Positions 28,653 through 37,131 are shown, counted from the stretch's first letter. The stretch is DNA of 64,000 nucleotides from Bog-159 sp049516155 (GCA_049516155.1 JBEKTJ010000005.1:1-64000); one strand, 5' to 3'. Notes: generated by a model from the sequence alone, not told the origin. Made by a program: numbers and translations.

Positions 28653-28818
28653 CGGAGTCGTGCCGGTCGGTCTCCTGACTTGCGCTTCCACGAACCGGTC
28701 GGCCTTCCCATCCTTTCGGGACAGTGGCTCATGTTCGACCGGTCCTCCACGCTTACAGTGGCGGGGCCGTGCTGGATTTGCACCAGCTTCCCATAAAACA
28801 CCGGCAGTCTTCGAAACG
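28653..28818 (-). promoter_or_regulatory. Cobalamin riboswitch upstream of the TonB receptor gene
   Basis: Read on the minus strand from 28818, the RNA has TGCCGGTG, then GGGAAGCTGGTGCAAATCC, CCCCGCCACTGTAAG and, near the 3' end, AAGTCAGGAGACCGACCGGCA. These match the conserved elements of the B12 riboswitch, with the last being the B12 box. TGCCGGT and ACCGGCA can pair as the closing P1 stem. The element ends about 30 bases before the receptor start, so it could act by hiding the GGAGG ribosome site when adenosylcobalamin or another corrinoid binds. Confidence 0.93.
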
Positions 28819-28871
28819 AATCCAGGGTAACCACAAACCGGGGGGAATGTCAATCGCGATTAAAGCGCCAT

Positions 28872-29216
28872 TTAAAGCGCCATCAACTGCCGCAGGCCGC
28901 CGCGCACCTGCTCCTGGTCGGTTGCGCTCAAACGCCCGGTCCGTTTTTGGATCAGGCGGTTGTCGATCGTGAACAGCTTCATACGCACGATACACTCTTC
29001 AGGTAGACCCGCCTCGACGTTTTGGATCCTGAAATCGCCGGGCCAAGTGGACTGCTTTGCCTTAGTAATTTGGGCCATGAGGGAATGGCCGGAGGCATGG
29101 TTGAACGCTTGCGAACTGAGCACCAAGGCGGGTCGCCGCTTACTCGCCGGAGAATCGGTGAAAGGAAAGGGAACCACTACCACGTCCCACGGCTCACAGG
29201 TCACCGAAGGCCTCAT
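28872..29216 (-). CDS. MazF/PemK-type toxin
   Basis: The 114-residue protein has the ribonuclease toxin fold: WDVVVVPFPFTDSPASKRRPALVLS, HSLMAQITKAKQS, FRIQNVEAGLPEECIVRM and LFTIDNRLI. It should cleave RNA or block translation when free of its antitoxin. Its start lies 23 bases inside the upstream AbrB-type gene, the normal antitoxin-toxin order with coupling. The stop codon sits in a short tandem duplication (ATGGCGCTTTAA twice). This copy is intact, unlike the MazF-like relic at 2414-2700. Confidence 0.87.
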   Translation of the reverse strand: MRPSVTCEPWDVVVVPFPFTDSPASKRRPALVLSSQAFNHASGHSLMAQITKAKQSTWPGDFRIQNVEAGLPEECIVRMKLFTIDNRLIQKRTGRLSATDQEQVRGGLRQLMAL

Positions 29217-29445
29217 CGTCTTCGGGGGAGTTCCATTCGTCAGCCAGAGTATTCGCCAGCGCGCGGTGCCACCCGGCGTCGAAAGGTTCCAACTTGCGGA
29301 CCATAACCAGCCCGTTATCCTGGATCTCGTATGCGATCACGTCGCCCGCGCGCACCTGCAATCGCTCCCGGACTTCCTTCGGAATGGTAACTTGCCCCTT
29401 GGTAGTAACTTTACTAGCTTGCATCCTTGCCGCACTGCCTTGCAT
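29194..29445 (-). CDS. AbrB/MazE-type antitoxin
   Basis: The protein of about 83 residues has a SpoVT/AbrB swapped-hairpin DNA-binding domain: ASKVTTKGQVTIPKEVRERL then QVRAGDVIAYEIQDNG. An acidic tail (LADEWNSPEDDEAFGDL) would bind and block the toxin. I chose ATG 29445 because the ribosome site AAGGAGG (29457-29451) is five bases away; the adjacent ATG at 29448 is too close. It precedes and overlaps the toxin gene and probably represses the pair. Confidence 0.88.
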   Translation of the reverse strand: MQGSAARMQASKVTTKGQVTIPKEVRERLQVRAGDVIAYEIQDNGLVMVRKLEPFDAGWHRALANTLADEWNSPEDDEAFGDL

Positions 29446-29556
29446 CATTGCCTCCTTACCAAACTATCATCCTACGTTAAGGATACCATATCCGTAGCGC
29501 TTCGCATAGTCATCTGCCGATTGGAAGGGCCACAACTTCAATTCTTAAAAAATTAG

Positions 29557-29615
29557 TTGACAGCCAGCCCAGCTTCGTTGTAAAACTGAATTAGAGCAAT
29601 TCTTAATTCATTAAG
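29557..29615 (+). promoter_or_regulatory. Promoter and candidate operator of the BlaI/M56 operon
   Basis: TTGACA at 29557-29562 is a good -35 box; a weak -10 (TAAAAC) sits 18 bases on at 29581. Immediately downstream are an inverted repeat TGAATTA/TAATTCA (29587-29610) and a perfect palindrome CTTAAT-TC-ATTAAG (29602-29615), which ends 10 bases before the BlaI start. A BlaI-type dimer is likely to bind here and repress its own operon. Confidence 0.5.
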
Positions 29616-29625
29616 AGAATGGCCC

Positions 29626-30012
29626 ATGGCACGGAAACAGTCACCCACGCTCACCGAAGCCGAACTCCCCATCATGGAAATCCTTTGGGAGAAGGGTTCC
29701 GCAGTGGTGACCGATGTAGTCGGCGCGATGTCCAATTCCTTGGTCGCTTACAACACAGTTCTTACCACACTTCGCATTCTGGAACGAAAAGGATATGTTC
29801 GCCATACCAAAGAAGGACGCGCGTTCGTCTATCATCCTGTGGTGGAAAGAGGCGAGGCCAGCCGCAAGGCGGTTCGAAATTTGGTGAAACGATTTTTTCA
29901 GGATTCTCCTGAACTATTGATTTTAAACGTTTTGGAAGATGAGCAATTGGATGAAATGGAGCTCGGAAGGCTGAAGCGGCTGATCTCGGGTGAAGCGGAG
30001 GGCGCGCAGTGA
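29626..30012 (+). CDS. BlaI/MecI-type transcriptional repressor
   Basis: The 128-residue protein is a winged-helix regulator: LTEAELPIMEILWEKGSAVV, then VAYNTVLTTLRILERKGYV for the recognition helix and wing, and a C-terminal helical dimer region. BlaI repressors are inactivated by proteolytic cleavage triggered by a BlaR1-type membrane peptidase, which the next gene encodes. The stop overlaps that gene's GTG start by four bases (GTGA). No beta-lactamase gene is nearby, so this pair likely controls other targets. Confidence 0.92.
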   Translation: MARKQSPTLTEAELPIMEILWEKGSAVVTDVVGAMSNSLVAYNTVLTTLRILERKGYVRHTKEGRAFVYHPVVERGEASRKAVRNLVKRFFQDSPELLILNVLEDEQLDEMELGRLKRLISGEAEGAQ

Positions 30013-31217
30013 ACTGGCTTGAATTGGCAGATGTTGCGGCTGCGGTGGCGGTATCGAGCGCACTCAACAGCCTATGGCTCGGATTGTTGCCGGCCAGTCT
30101 GGCGGCGGGGATGATCCGGCTCCTGCCGCGCTCGAATGCGACCACCCGCTATGCGATCTGGTTCACCGCGCTCCTGTCGGCGGTGGCGGCGCCCGCTGTG
30201 CTTTTGATCCCCAGATCTACACCCGCCCCAGCCGCGATCACCCCGGCAACGGCTTCCGCACATTGGAGCATTCCCGTAACGGCGCATTGGCCGGTATACG
30301 CAATCGTGGTTTGGCTGGCTATCGCTGCAATCCTGCTGGCGCGGGTCGCCTGGAGCCTGGTCCACATCGACGGCCTGAAACGCCGGGCCAACCTGCTGGG
30401 CCAGCGCGGCGGTCTCCGCGTGCTTGCTTCGACTGAAGTCCGGGTACCCTTGGCTGCGGGTTTTGTGCGCCGCGCCATCGTATTCCCGCAGTCCTTGGTG
30501 GATGCCCTCACTGCCGCGGAATTCGAACAAGTGCTTTGCCACGAAGCGGCCCATCTGCGCCGCTGGGACGATTGGACGCAACTCGTGCAGGCCGTCGCGC
30601 AAGCGGTGTTTTTCTTCAATCCAGCCATTTATTGGATCGGGCGGCGTCTACAGATCGAGCGCGAAATGGCTTGCGACGATTGGGTCGTTGCGACTACCGG
30701 CGAGGCCCGCCCGTACGCGGCCTGCTTGACGCATCTGCATGAATTGACCCGCCGCGCGCCAACCCCGCAACTGGCGCCCGGCGCGACCACCCGGACGCGG
30801 TGGCAGCTCAGGGCTCGCGTGGAAGCCCTACTCCAGCCCGATCGCAACGCGACGCCGCGCTTCTCGCCTTCCGGCTGGATGGCGGCATGCGCCTTGGTGT
30901 GCGCCGGCCTGGTTGTGGCCGCCCGGACTACTCCGCCGGTGGGCATACAGGAGAGGGCCGCGGCCCCCATGGCCATCGCGCACTTTAGCGCACCGGCGGC
31001 GCCCGCCATATCGTTCGCACCGAAGAAATTTGTCCCGCCACGGCCGCGTTCGTTCGCCGGTCGCTTGACCAAACTCGATCTTCCCGCTCCGCCCGTCCTG
31101 ACAGATGCTCCTATCATGCTGGTGCGCGCATGGCAAGTGGACGTGTCCCCGAATTACGTCGTGATCGCGGTGGTATTCTTCGAACCGCCGCCATCCCCGG
31201 TCTTGCACGGTATATAA
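30009..31217 (+). CDS. M56 family membrane metallopeptidase, BlaR1-like without sensor domain
   Basis: The 402-residue protein has hydrophobic helices around residues 18-37, 45-65 and 90-112. The zinc site HEAAH lies at about residues 178-182, with RREMACDDW-like ligand segment EREMACDDWVV about 40 residues later. A further hydrophobic segment near residues 290-310 is followed by a proline-rich periplasmic tail. Classical BlaR1 has a penicillin-binding sensor at the C-terminus; here only about 90 low-complexity residues follow, so any signal must be sensed differently. It is translationally coupled to the BlaI-like repressor, which it presumably inactivates. Confidence 0.88.
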   Translation: MNWLELADVAAAVAVSSALNSLWLGLLPASLAAGMIRLLPRSNATTRYAIWFTALLSAVAAPAVLLIPRSTPAPAAITPATASAHWSIPVTAHWPVYAIVVWLAIAAILLARVAWSLVHIDGLKRRANLLGQRGGLRVLASTEVRVPLAAGFVRRAIVFPQSLVDALTAAEFEQVLCHEAAHLRRWDDWTQLVQAVAQAVFFFNPAIYWIGRRLQIEREMACDDWVVATTGEARPYAACLTHLHELTRRAPTPQLAPGATTRTRWQLRARVEALLQPDRNATPRFSPSGWMAACALVCAGLVVAARTTPPVGIQERAAAPMAIAHFSAPAAPAISFAPKKFVPPRPRSFAGRLTKLDLPAPPVLTDAPIMLVRAWQVDVSPNYVVIAVVFFEPPPSPVLHGI

Positions 31218-31251
31218 GCAATAGATTCTTTTCAAACAAAGGACAAACAAC

Positions 31252-32784
31252 ATGAAGCTAAACAGAAGCCACGTTACCCTTGCGCTCCTACTCGGCTGCG
31301 CAGGGTTACTAACCGCAAACCTGGTGAGCCACACAGGGATTGCCCGCGCGGCCGGCGCCACACCCGCCGCGCTGACCATTCCCAGTCCGGTTCAACTATC
31401 CAACTCGTTCACCAAGATCGCCAAGGAATCCGAGCCTTCGGTCGTTCAGATCGTCAGCACGATTCAGGAGAAGCGCAGCAACACTCAATTCTTCTTCAAT
31501 GGGCGTCCGTCCAATGAGAATCCGTTTGGCGATATGAGCCCGTTCGGAAACATCATGCCGAATATGCCGGCGCAGCCACAGCAGCCGCGGCGCGCCCAAG
31601 GCCTTGGATCAGGCTTCGTGGTCGACCGCAACGGCTATATTCTGACCAACAACCATGTCGTCGAAAACGCCGTCCGCATTCAAGTAACGCTGCCCGGCGA
31701 CCACACCCAATATCCGGCTAAACTGATCGGCACCGACTCCGAACTCGACCTCGCGGTACTGAAGATCGACGCCGGCAAGCAGCTTACGCCGGTCCACATT
31801 GGCAATTCCGACGCCATCGAAGTCGGCGACTGGGCCGTAGCCATTGGCTCCCCTTTTGGGCTCGATCAGACCATGACCGCCGGCATCATCAGCGCAAAAG
31901 GGCGCGACCTCGGTGAGCGCGACCACCAATTGCAGCGCTTCCTCCAGACCGACGCTGCCATCAATCGCGGCAATAGCGGAGGCCCGCTGCTCAATATCAA
32001 CGGCGAAGTGATCGGCATCAATACCATGATCGTCAGCGGCAGCGGCAATTTCGAAGGCATTGGTTTCGCCCTTCCCATCAACTTGGCCGTGAATTCGTAT
32101 AACCAGATCATCAAGAGCGGCAAAGTTTCCCGCGGCGCTATCGGCATTCAGTTCGCCCGCGAGGAAAACGGTTCGCTGTTGAAGGCTTACGGAGCGTCGG
32201 GCGGCGTATTCGTCCAGTCGGTGACCGCTGGCGGTCCGGCGGCGAAAGCCGGCATGCAGCCCGCCGACATCATCGTCGGGATCAACGGCCAACCCGTGAA
32301 AGACGGCGACCAACTCGTGCAGACGATTTCAGCGGCGCAACCTGGCAATTCGGTCGACATGAAACTCCTGCGCGATGGAAAGCCGGTGGAAGTATCGGTC
32401 AAGATTGGCGACCGCGCTCAGATCGTAGCCGACAACGACGGTTCCGGCAAGGAGTCTGTTGAAGGCGGCGAAGGCGAAACCACGCATGCGCGCCTGGGCG
32501 TCAACGTCCAGAACCTGAGCGACTCCGACCGCGAACAAATGGGTCTGAAGGCTGGCGGCGTGGTGATCGCCAGCGTCGAGCCGGGTTCGTTCGCCGAAGA
32601 CATCGGCCTGCAGAAGGGCGATGTGCTGGTGGAGATCAATCGCCACCACGTAGCATCGGCCGCCGACGTGCGCAACATCATGCAATCGGCGAAGGCAGGC
32701 GAGGCCATGGCGTTCAAGCTGATGCGGAATACCGGTGGAAACTGGGCTTCCGTGTTCGCCGCCGGCACACTGCAGGCGCAGTAA
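31252..32784 (+). CDS. HtrA/DegP-type periplasmic serine protease
   Basis: The 510-residue protein has a signal or anchor sequence (VTLALLLGCAGLLTANLV), then the trypsin-like domain with His in TNNHVVENA (about residue 134), Asp in DSELDLAVLKID (about 165) and Ser in NRGNSGGPLLN (about 242). Two PDZ domains follow (GGPAAKAGMQPADIIVGING and EPGSFAEDIGLQKGDVLVEI). It degrades or refolds damaged exported proteins. It lies 34 bases after the M56 gene and could be co-transcribed, linking the protease to that regulatory pair. A long insertion near residues 85-115 is rich in Asn, Met and Pro. Confidence 0.94.
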   Translation: MKLNRSHVTLALLLGCAGLLTANLVSHTGIARAAGATPAALTIPSPVQLSNSFTKIAKESEPSVVQIVSTIQEKRSNTQFFFNGRPSNENPFGDMSPFGNIMPNMPAQPQQPRRAQGLGSGFVVDRNGYILTNNHVVENAVRIQVTLPGDHTQYPAKLIGTDSELDLAVLKIDAGKQLTPVHIGNSDAIEVGDWAVAIGSPFGLDQTMTAGIISAKGRDLGERDHQLQRFLQTDAAINRGNSGGPLLNINGEVIGINTMIVSGSGNFEGIGFALPINLAVNSYNQIIKSGKVSRGAIGIQFAREENGSLLKAYGASGGVFVQSVTAGGPAAKAGMQPADIIVGINGQPVKDGDQLVQTISAAQPGNSVDMKLLRDGKPVEVSVKIGDRAQIVADNDGSGKESVEGGEGETTHARLGVNVQNLSDSDREQMGLKAGGVVIASVEPGSFAEDIGLQKGDVLVEINRHHVASAADVRNIMQSAKAGEAMAFKLMRNTGGNWASVFAAGTLQAQ

Positions 32785-32788
32785 TCGC

Positions 32789-32828
32789 TGGGGCAGGTTT
32801 CGGTTCAGTCCCGCCGGAGCCTGCCCCA
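32789..32828 (+). terminator. Hairpin after the HtrA gene
   Basis: TGGGGCAGG (32789-32797) pairs perfectly with CCTGCCCCA (32820-32828) around a 22-base loop, starting five bases after the HtrA stop. The following bases are TTAACTATTA rather than a pure U-run, so termination may be partial and the signal peptidase gene could still be read through. Confidence 0.6.
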
Positions 32829-32880
32829 TTAACTATTACCCTCTGCTTTATAATAGAATGCAAGGGGATCGCAGCGCGGG

Positions 32881-33459
32881 ATGCCAGAGAGTCAGCCCCC
32901 GGTTTCGAACACGCCTGCAGAGACGCCAGCGGTCCGGGCCGGCAGCTTCAACCCGATATCCTGGATGCGCGACTTGGCGCTATCCGTCTTGATCGCCGTC
33001 GTACTGATCGTTTTCATCTATCAGCCGGTGAAAGTGGAAGGCACCAGCATGATGCCGGCCCTGCGCGATCAGGAGCGCATCTTCATCAATAAATTCACCT
33101 ATCGCTTCGGGATCGGCAGCATTCAGCGCGGCGACACGGTAGTTTTTTGGTTCCCTGGAGATCTCTCGAAATCATATATCAAGCGAGTGATCGGGCTGCC
33201 GGGCGACACAGTCGAAATCGACCGTGGAGTGGTGATAGTGAACGGCAAACCGCTGATTGAGGATTACGTGCCGGAGGATTACCGCGACTACCAGTCGCGC
33301 CCGCCGCAACGCATCGCGCACGACGAGTACTTCGTTTTGGGAGATCACCGGAGCTCATCCAACGATAGCCGAGCCTGGGGCTTGGTGCCGCGCCAGAATA
33401 TCTACGGGAAGGCCGTGTTTGTGTATTGGCCGCTGGACAAAATGGGGCGGGTCCGATAG
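32881..33459 (+). CDS. lepB: Signal peptidase I
   Basis: The 192-residue protein has one membrane helix (LALSVLIAVVLIVFIYQPV, residues 32-50) and the S26 catalytic dyad: Ser56 in GTSMMPAL and Lys101 in YIKRVIGLPGD. The box FVLGDHRSSSNDSRAWG is typical of type I leader peptidases. It removes signal peptides on the outer face of the inner membrane. The short length and single anchor are like Gram-positive and acidobacterial enzymes rather than the E. coli form. It follows an HtrA gene, so exported-protein handling is grouped here. Confidence 0.93.
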   Translation: MPESQPPVSNTPAETPAVRAGSFNPISWMRDLALSVLIAVVLIVFIYQPVKVEGTSMMPALRDQERIFINKFTYRFGIGSIQRGDTVVFWFPGDLSKSYIKRVIGLPGDTVEIDRGVVIVNGKPLIEDYVPEDYRDYQSRPPQRIAHDEYFVLGDHRSSSNDSRAWGLVPRQNIYGKAVFVYWPLDKMGRVR

Positions 33460-33588
33460 AAACCAAAGTAAACCAGTGAAACCCCAATATGTAGAAAATC
33501 CAGGGTAAAAAGTACTTGATGAACTGCGAACGGAGAAAAAGACACACCCAGCCAAGCGCCGCGTATACCGGGCGACCGACGAGACAGG

Positions 33589-33840
33589 TTAGGCTGCTGA
33601 AGCCGCAGTCATCGTCAATACCTGCGGCCGCTGTTCCGCCGCCTTGCGGTCCGCCCAGTATCGGCGCATCCGCTCCGATACGTCGTGCCGCTCCTCAGGA
33701 CTCATGAACTTACGGCCCCGCCTCGGAACGCTGACCGACACTGGAAAGGAATCCACTCCGAGCTGTTCAAGAGAGGCGATTACCCTGTCAAGCCTAGCTT
33801 TTTCCTGGTAGAGTTCAGCGATTGTCTTGCTTAAATCCAT
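33589..33840 (-). CDS. Small coiled-coil hypothetical protein
   Basis: From ATG 33840 the 83-residue protein reads MDLSKTIAELYQEKARLDRV with a helix likely to form coiled coil, then a basic middle (VPRRGRKFMSPEERHDVSER) and an alanine-rich end. The MSPEERxxxSERMRRYWADRK segment resembles a nucleic-acid-binding arm. Its first helix shares the pattern LxxLxxxRxxLDxAIxxLE with the protein at 37132-37302. No function is known to me. Confidence 0.6.
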   Translation of the reverse strand: MDLSKTIAELYQEKARLDRVIASLEQLGVDSFPVSVSVPRRGRKFMSPEERHDVSERMRRYWADRKAAEQRPQVLTMTAASAA

Positions 33841-33882
33841 GACAATGGCGTTGCAATCCAATTGCCGCAGAGTGAGCGCTCT

Positions 33883-34089
33883 CTAGCGGCGGAAAAACCA
33901 CGTCGCCAGGGATAGCACCACGCTTAGAAGGATGCAAGTCACAACCGGAAAATAGAAACTGGCGCGCTTGCCGCGAACGTAAATATCGCCCGGCAGGCGC
34001 CCCGGATGGAACGGCAGCTTCTCGCCGATGGTCACTAGCAGTCCCAGTACTACCAGCAATAACCCTATGGCAATTAACGCGCGGCCCAT
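33883..34089 (-). CDS. DUF2905 membrane protein
   Basis: The 68-residue protein has two hydrophobic helices separated by the diagnostic DUF2905 loop KLPFHPGRLPGDIYVRGKRA. DUF2905 proteins are widespread small inner membrane proteins of unknown role. It begins 24 bases after the mutase small-subunit gene on the same strand and is probably in that operon. Confidence 0.9.
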   Translation of the reverse strand: MGRALIAIGLLLVVLGLLVTIGEKLPFHPGRLPGDIYVRGKRASFYFPVVTCILLSVVLSLATWFFRR

Positions 34090-34113
34090 TCTTATGCCAT
34101 CCCCATCCCATTC

Positions 34114-34551
34114 TTATATCGGGGCGGACGGAAGCGCGGGCCACACCTCTGGAACCGAGCTCCGGATGAATTCCACGATCGCGTCCAGCGACGCCCCGGG
34201 CTGGAACACTGCCGCCACTCCCCGCTCCTTCAGTGCAGCCGCGTCATCGTCTGGTACAATGCCGCCCACGATGACTTTCACGTCCAGCATGTCCTTCTCC
34301 CGGAGCAGATCCATCACCCGCGGCACGATGGCGTTGTGCGCGCCGGAGAGAATCGATAGCCCGATTACCTGCACGTCTTCTTGCAGCGCGGCGTTCACGA
34401 TCATCTCGGGAGTCTGGCGCAAGCCGGTGTAGATCACCTCCATGCCCGCGTCCCGCAACGCCCGCGCGATCACTTTGGCGCCGCGATCGTGGCCGTCCAG
34501 CCCAGGCTTGGCGACCAGCACCCGAATCGGCACTCGGATCGACGGATTCAT
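34114..34551 (-). CDS. Methylmalonyl-CoA mutase, B12-binding subunit
   Basis: The 145-residue protein is a free-standing cobalamin-binding domain. VLVAKPGLDGHDRGAKVIAR contains the DxHxxG motif whose His is the lower axial ligand; GLSILSGAH and VKVIVGGIVPDDD complete the Rossmann-like fold. It starts right at the stop of the catalytic subunit gene. Separate large and small subunits are known from archaea and several bacteria. Together they interconvert methylmalonyl-CoA and succinyl-CoA using adenosylcobalamin, consistent with the cobalamin salvage genes at 21692-28818. Confidence 0.93.
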   Translation of the reverse strand: MNPSIRVPIRVLVAKPGLDGHDRGAKVIARALRDAGMEVIYTGLRQTPEMIVNAALQEDVQVIGLSILSGAHNAIVPRVMDLLREKDMLDVKVIVGGIVPDDDAAALKERGVAAVFQPGASLDAIVEFIRSSVPEVWPALPSAPI

Positions 34552-36156
34552 CTAGATGTGCGCCGTCTCCTGATAAGAGCCGAACACTTCGCGGAATGCG
34601 TCGCAGATCTCGCCTAGTGTCGCATACGCCCGCACGGCATCCAAAATGAACGGCATAGTGTTCTCCGCGCCCTCGGCCGCCCGCCGCAAGGCGTGCAGCG
34701 TCTTCCGCACGCGTCCATTATCGCGCCGTGCGCGCAAGGCAGCCAGCTTCTTCACCTGATGCTCCTCGGCGGCGTGGTCGATCTGCAGCAGTTCGATGGG
34801 CTGGTCCTCCGACTGGAACGCATTCACCCCAACTACTAACTTCTCCTTGTCCTCGACCGCGCGCTGGTACACGTAGCTGGCGTTGGCGATTTCGCTTTGT
34901 GGAAAACCCTTCTCAATCGCCGCGATCATCCCGCCCATTTCGTCGATGCGGCGGAAGTAATCTGCCGCGGCCTGCTCCATGTCGAGCGTCAGCCGCTCCA
35001 CGAAATAGCTACCGCCCAGCGGATCCGGCGTGTTCGCCACGCCGCTCTCGTAGCCGAGAATTTGTTGGGTGCGCAAGGCGATGGTCACCGCTTGCTCGCT
35101 TGGTAGCGCGTAAGCTTCATCCAGCGAATTGGTGTGCAGCGACTGCGTGCCGCCCAGGACCGCCGCCAGCGCCTGGAGCGCCGTGCGCACCACGTTATTG
35201 TAGGGCTGCTGCCACGTCAACGAGCATCCCGCGGTCTGCGCATGGAAGCGTAGTTTCAAACTGCGCTCCTCTTTGGCGCCGAAGCGGTCGCGCATCGCGT
35301 AGGCCCATAGCTTGCGCGCCGCGCGATATTTCGCGATCTCCTCGAAAAAGTCGCTGTGCGCGTTGAAAAAGAAACTCAGGCGCGGCGCGAATTCGTCCAC
35401 CTGCATGCCGCGCTCCAGCGCCCACTCCACGTATTCCATACCGTCCCGCAACGTAAACGCCAGTTCCTGCACCGCGGTCGACCCGGCCTCGCGAATATGG
35501 TAGCCACTGATCGAAATCGGATTAAACCGGGGTGTGTGCCGGGCGCCGAATTCGATAGTGTCCGTGACCAGCCGCATGGAAGGCCGCGGTGGAAAGATGT
35601 ATTCCTTCTGCGCGATATACTCCTTCAGGATGTCGTTCTGCAGGGTGCCCGACACAGACTTCCAGTCCACGCCCTGCTGCTCGGCCACGGCCAAGTACAT
35701 GGCCCAAAGCACCGCCGCGGGGGAGTTGATGGTCATGGAAACCGTCACATCCCCGAGTGGAATGCCACGGAACAGGATTTCCATATCTTCGAGCGACGAA
35801 ATGGACGCGCCGCACTTGCCCACTTCGCCTTCCGCGAGCGCATGGTCCGCGTCGTAGCCCATCAGCGTCGGCAGGTCGAACGCCACCGAGAGTCCCGTCT
35901 GGCCCTGCTGCAACAAGTAGTGATAGCGAAGGTTGGTCTCCTCCGGCGTGGCGAATCCGGAGAACTGCCGCATGGTCCAAAGCCGCCCGCGGTACATCGT
36001 TTCGTGGATGCCGCGCGTGTACGGAAATTCGCCAGGCGCAGCAAACTCCCGCCGCGCGTCGAAGTTCGCTAACTGCTTGGGGCCATAGAGCGGCTCGATA
36101 GGTACGCCGCTAATGGTGGTGTACTGCTTCTCTGCGACAGGCATATCCATATTCAT
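34552..36156 (-). CDS. Methylmalonyl-CoA mutase, catalytic subunit
   Basis: The 534-residue TIM-barrel subunit matches the mutase large chain: GEFPYTRGIHETMYRGRLWT, GFATPEETNLRYHYLLQQGQ, LSVAFDLPTLMGYD and TMTINSPAAV-like TVSMTINSPAAVLWAMYLA. RLSFFFNAHSDFFEEIAKYR and TAGCSLTWQQPYNNVVRTA are later conserved blocks. It lacks the B12 domain, which the next gene supplies. The usual start MNMDMPVAEK lies downstream of an AT-richer interval. It functions in propionate or succinate metabolism in the cytoplasm. Confidence 0.95.
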   Translation of the reverse strand: MNMDMPVAEKQYTTISGVPIEPLYGPKQLANFDARREFAAPGEFPYTRGIHETMYRGRLWTMRQFSGFATPEETNLRYHYLLQQGQTGLSVAFDLPTLMGYDADHALAEGEVGKCGASISSLEDMEILFRGIPLGDVTVSMTINSPAAVLWAMYLAVAEQQGVDWKSVSGTLQNDILKEYIAQKEYIFPPRPSMRLVTDTIEFGARHTPRFNPISISGYHIREAGSTAVQELAFTLRDGMEYVEWALERGMQVDEFAPRLSFFFNAHSDFFEEIAKYRAARKLWAYAMRDRFGAKEERSLKLRFHAQTAGCSLTWQQPYNNVVRTALQALAAVLGGTQSLHTNSLDEAYALPSEQAVTIALRTQQILGYESGVANTPDPLGGSYFVERLTLDMEQAAADYFRRIDEMGGMIAAIEKGFPQSEIANASYVYQRAVEDKEKLVVGVNAFQSEDQPIELLQIDHAAEEHQVKKLAALRARRDNGRVRKTLHALRRAAEGAENTMPFILDAVRAYATLGEICDAFREVFGSYQETAHI

Positions 36157-36270
36157 CTTACCGAACTGCGGCGGAACGCGAGGTAAGGCCGTGTCCGGAT
36201 TTCTACTTTTCCCCAGGCAGCGCTACACCCTTCCGTTGTGGCGCTATTTGACATATCATGTAGGCATTAA

Positions 36271-36672
36271 ATCTCTAATCGCATCCGTAAGTCTTATTTT
36301 GGCCTGCTGCCGATCGGCTTCGGCATCGCCGCGCCCCCCGCGCAACCGGCGTCCCTTGCGGGCAAGGATCTGTTCTGGGAGCATTGTGCCGTCTGCCACG
36401 GGGTGGACGGTAAAGGCGATGGCCTGGCCGCCAGCGCGCTGAAGGTAACCCCGCCGGATCTGACGCTGATGTCGGAACGGAACGGCGGGAAATTTCCCGA
36501 GTTGCAAGTGCAGCAAACCATAAAGGGCGACGCGGAAGAGCCGGCCGCGCATGGATCTCGGGATATGCCGGTCTCGGGCAATATCTTCAGGCATATAGCG
36601 GCGAACCAGGATGCCGGTACGCTTCGCGTCTACTATCTGATGAAGTACATCGAAGAGATCCAGGCGAAGTGA
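36271..36672 (+). CDS. Small cytochrome c, start unclear, possible frameshift
   Basis: The frame ending at 36672 encodes PASLAGKDLFWEHCAVCHGV, then DGKGDGLAASALKVTPPDLT and later HGSRDMPVSGNIFRHIA, a class I cytochrome c with haem motif CAVCH and an axial-Met region DMPV. No ATG, GTG or TTG lies in this frame between the upstream stop (36268-36270) and the haem motif. A second frame just upstream gives IKSLIASVSLILACC, a good signal peptide. The two frames would join at the six-C run 36334-36339. So the gene is either frameshifted or uses an unusual start. Confidence 0.68.
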   Translation: MSNRIRKSYFGLLPIGFGIAAPPAQPASLAGKDLFWEHCAVCHGVDGKGDGLAASALKVTPPDLTLMSERNGGKFPELQVQQTIKGDAEEPAAHGSRDMPVSGNIFRHIAANQDAGTLRVYYLMKYIEEIQAK

Positions 36673-37131
36673 CCGTATCGTTGTTTGTTCGCAAAGAAAC
36701 TCTCTCCAGAGTAGAAAGGGCAGTCCGCCAGACGACAGCCGCTTCGAGGTCGGAGGAATGCGCGGAGATCGGCCATGCCGTCGCGATCATGCCGACGGCG
36801 TTGAACTTCACGCCAAGGTTATCGCGATTCACTTTGCGGGCCGCCTGACGGAGTTGGCTCGGATTCGTGCGGAACTGTACGAAGCTTGATTTCCGCGCCT
36901 CTGCGAATGGCGACCCGGGCAAACGGACTCGCGGGCCTCATGTTGGTTTGGGATTCTTCGGCTTGGGATTTCTCGCAAAGTCAGAGTTTGCCAATGGATG
37001 CCCCTCAAAAGAGTTTTCTCGATACCCGCAAATAGGGGGTTTGAATAGGATAAGTTCTACGTAATTCTAGGGGTACCACCGTATTCTACCAGGAATATGC
37101 TGAGGTGTATCAGAGGAGTTTTCTGAGAACA
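36673..37131. other. 459-base interval without a convincing gene
   Basis: Open frames here (for example 36867-37064 plus and 36587-36922 minus) lack ribosome sites, familiar motifs or coding-like composition. The right end is AT-richer and should hold the promoter of the small protein at 37132. Nothing else is recognised. Confidence 0.4.

Noticed and set aside
36587..36922. 111-residue minus-strand open frame after the cytochrome gene
   Set aside because: Part of the translation looks protein-like, but there is no ribosome site, it overlaps the cytochrome end, and no family is recognised.
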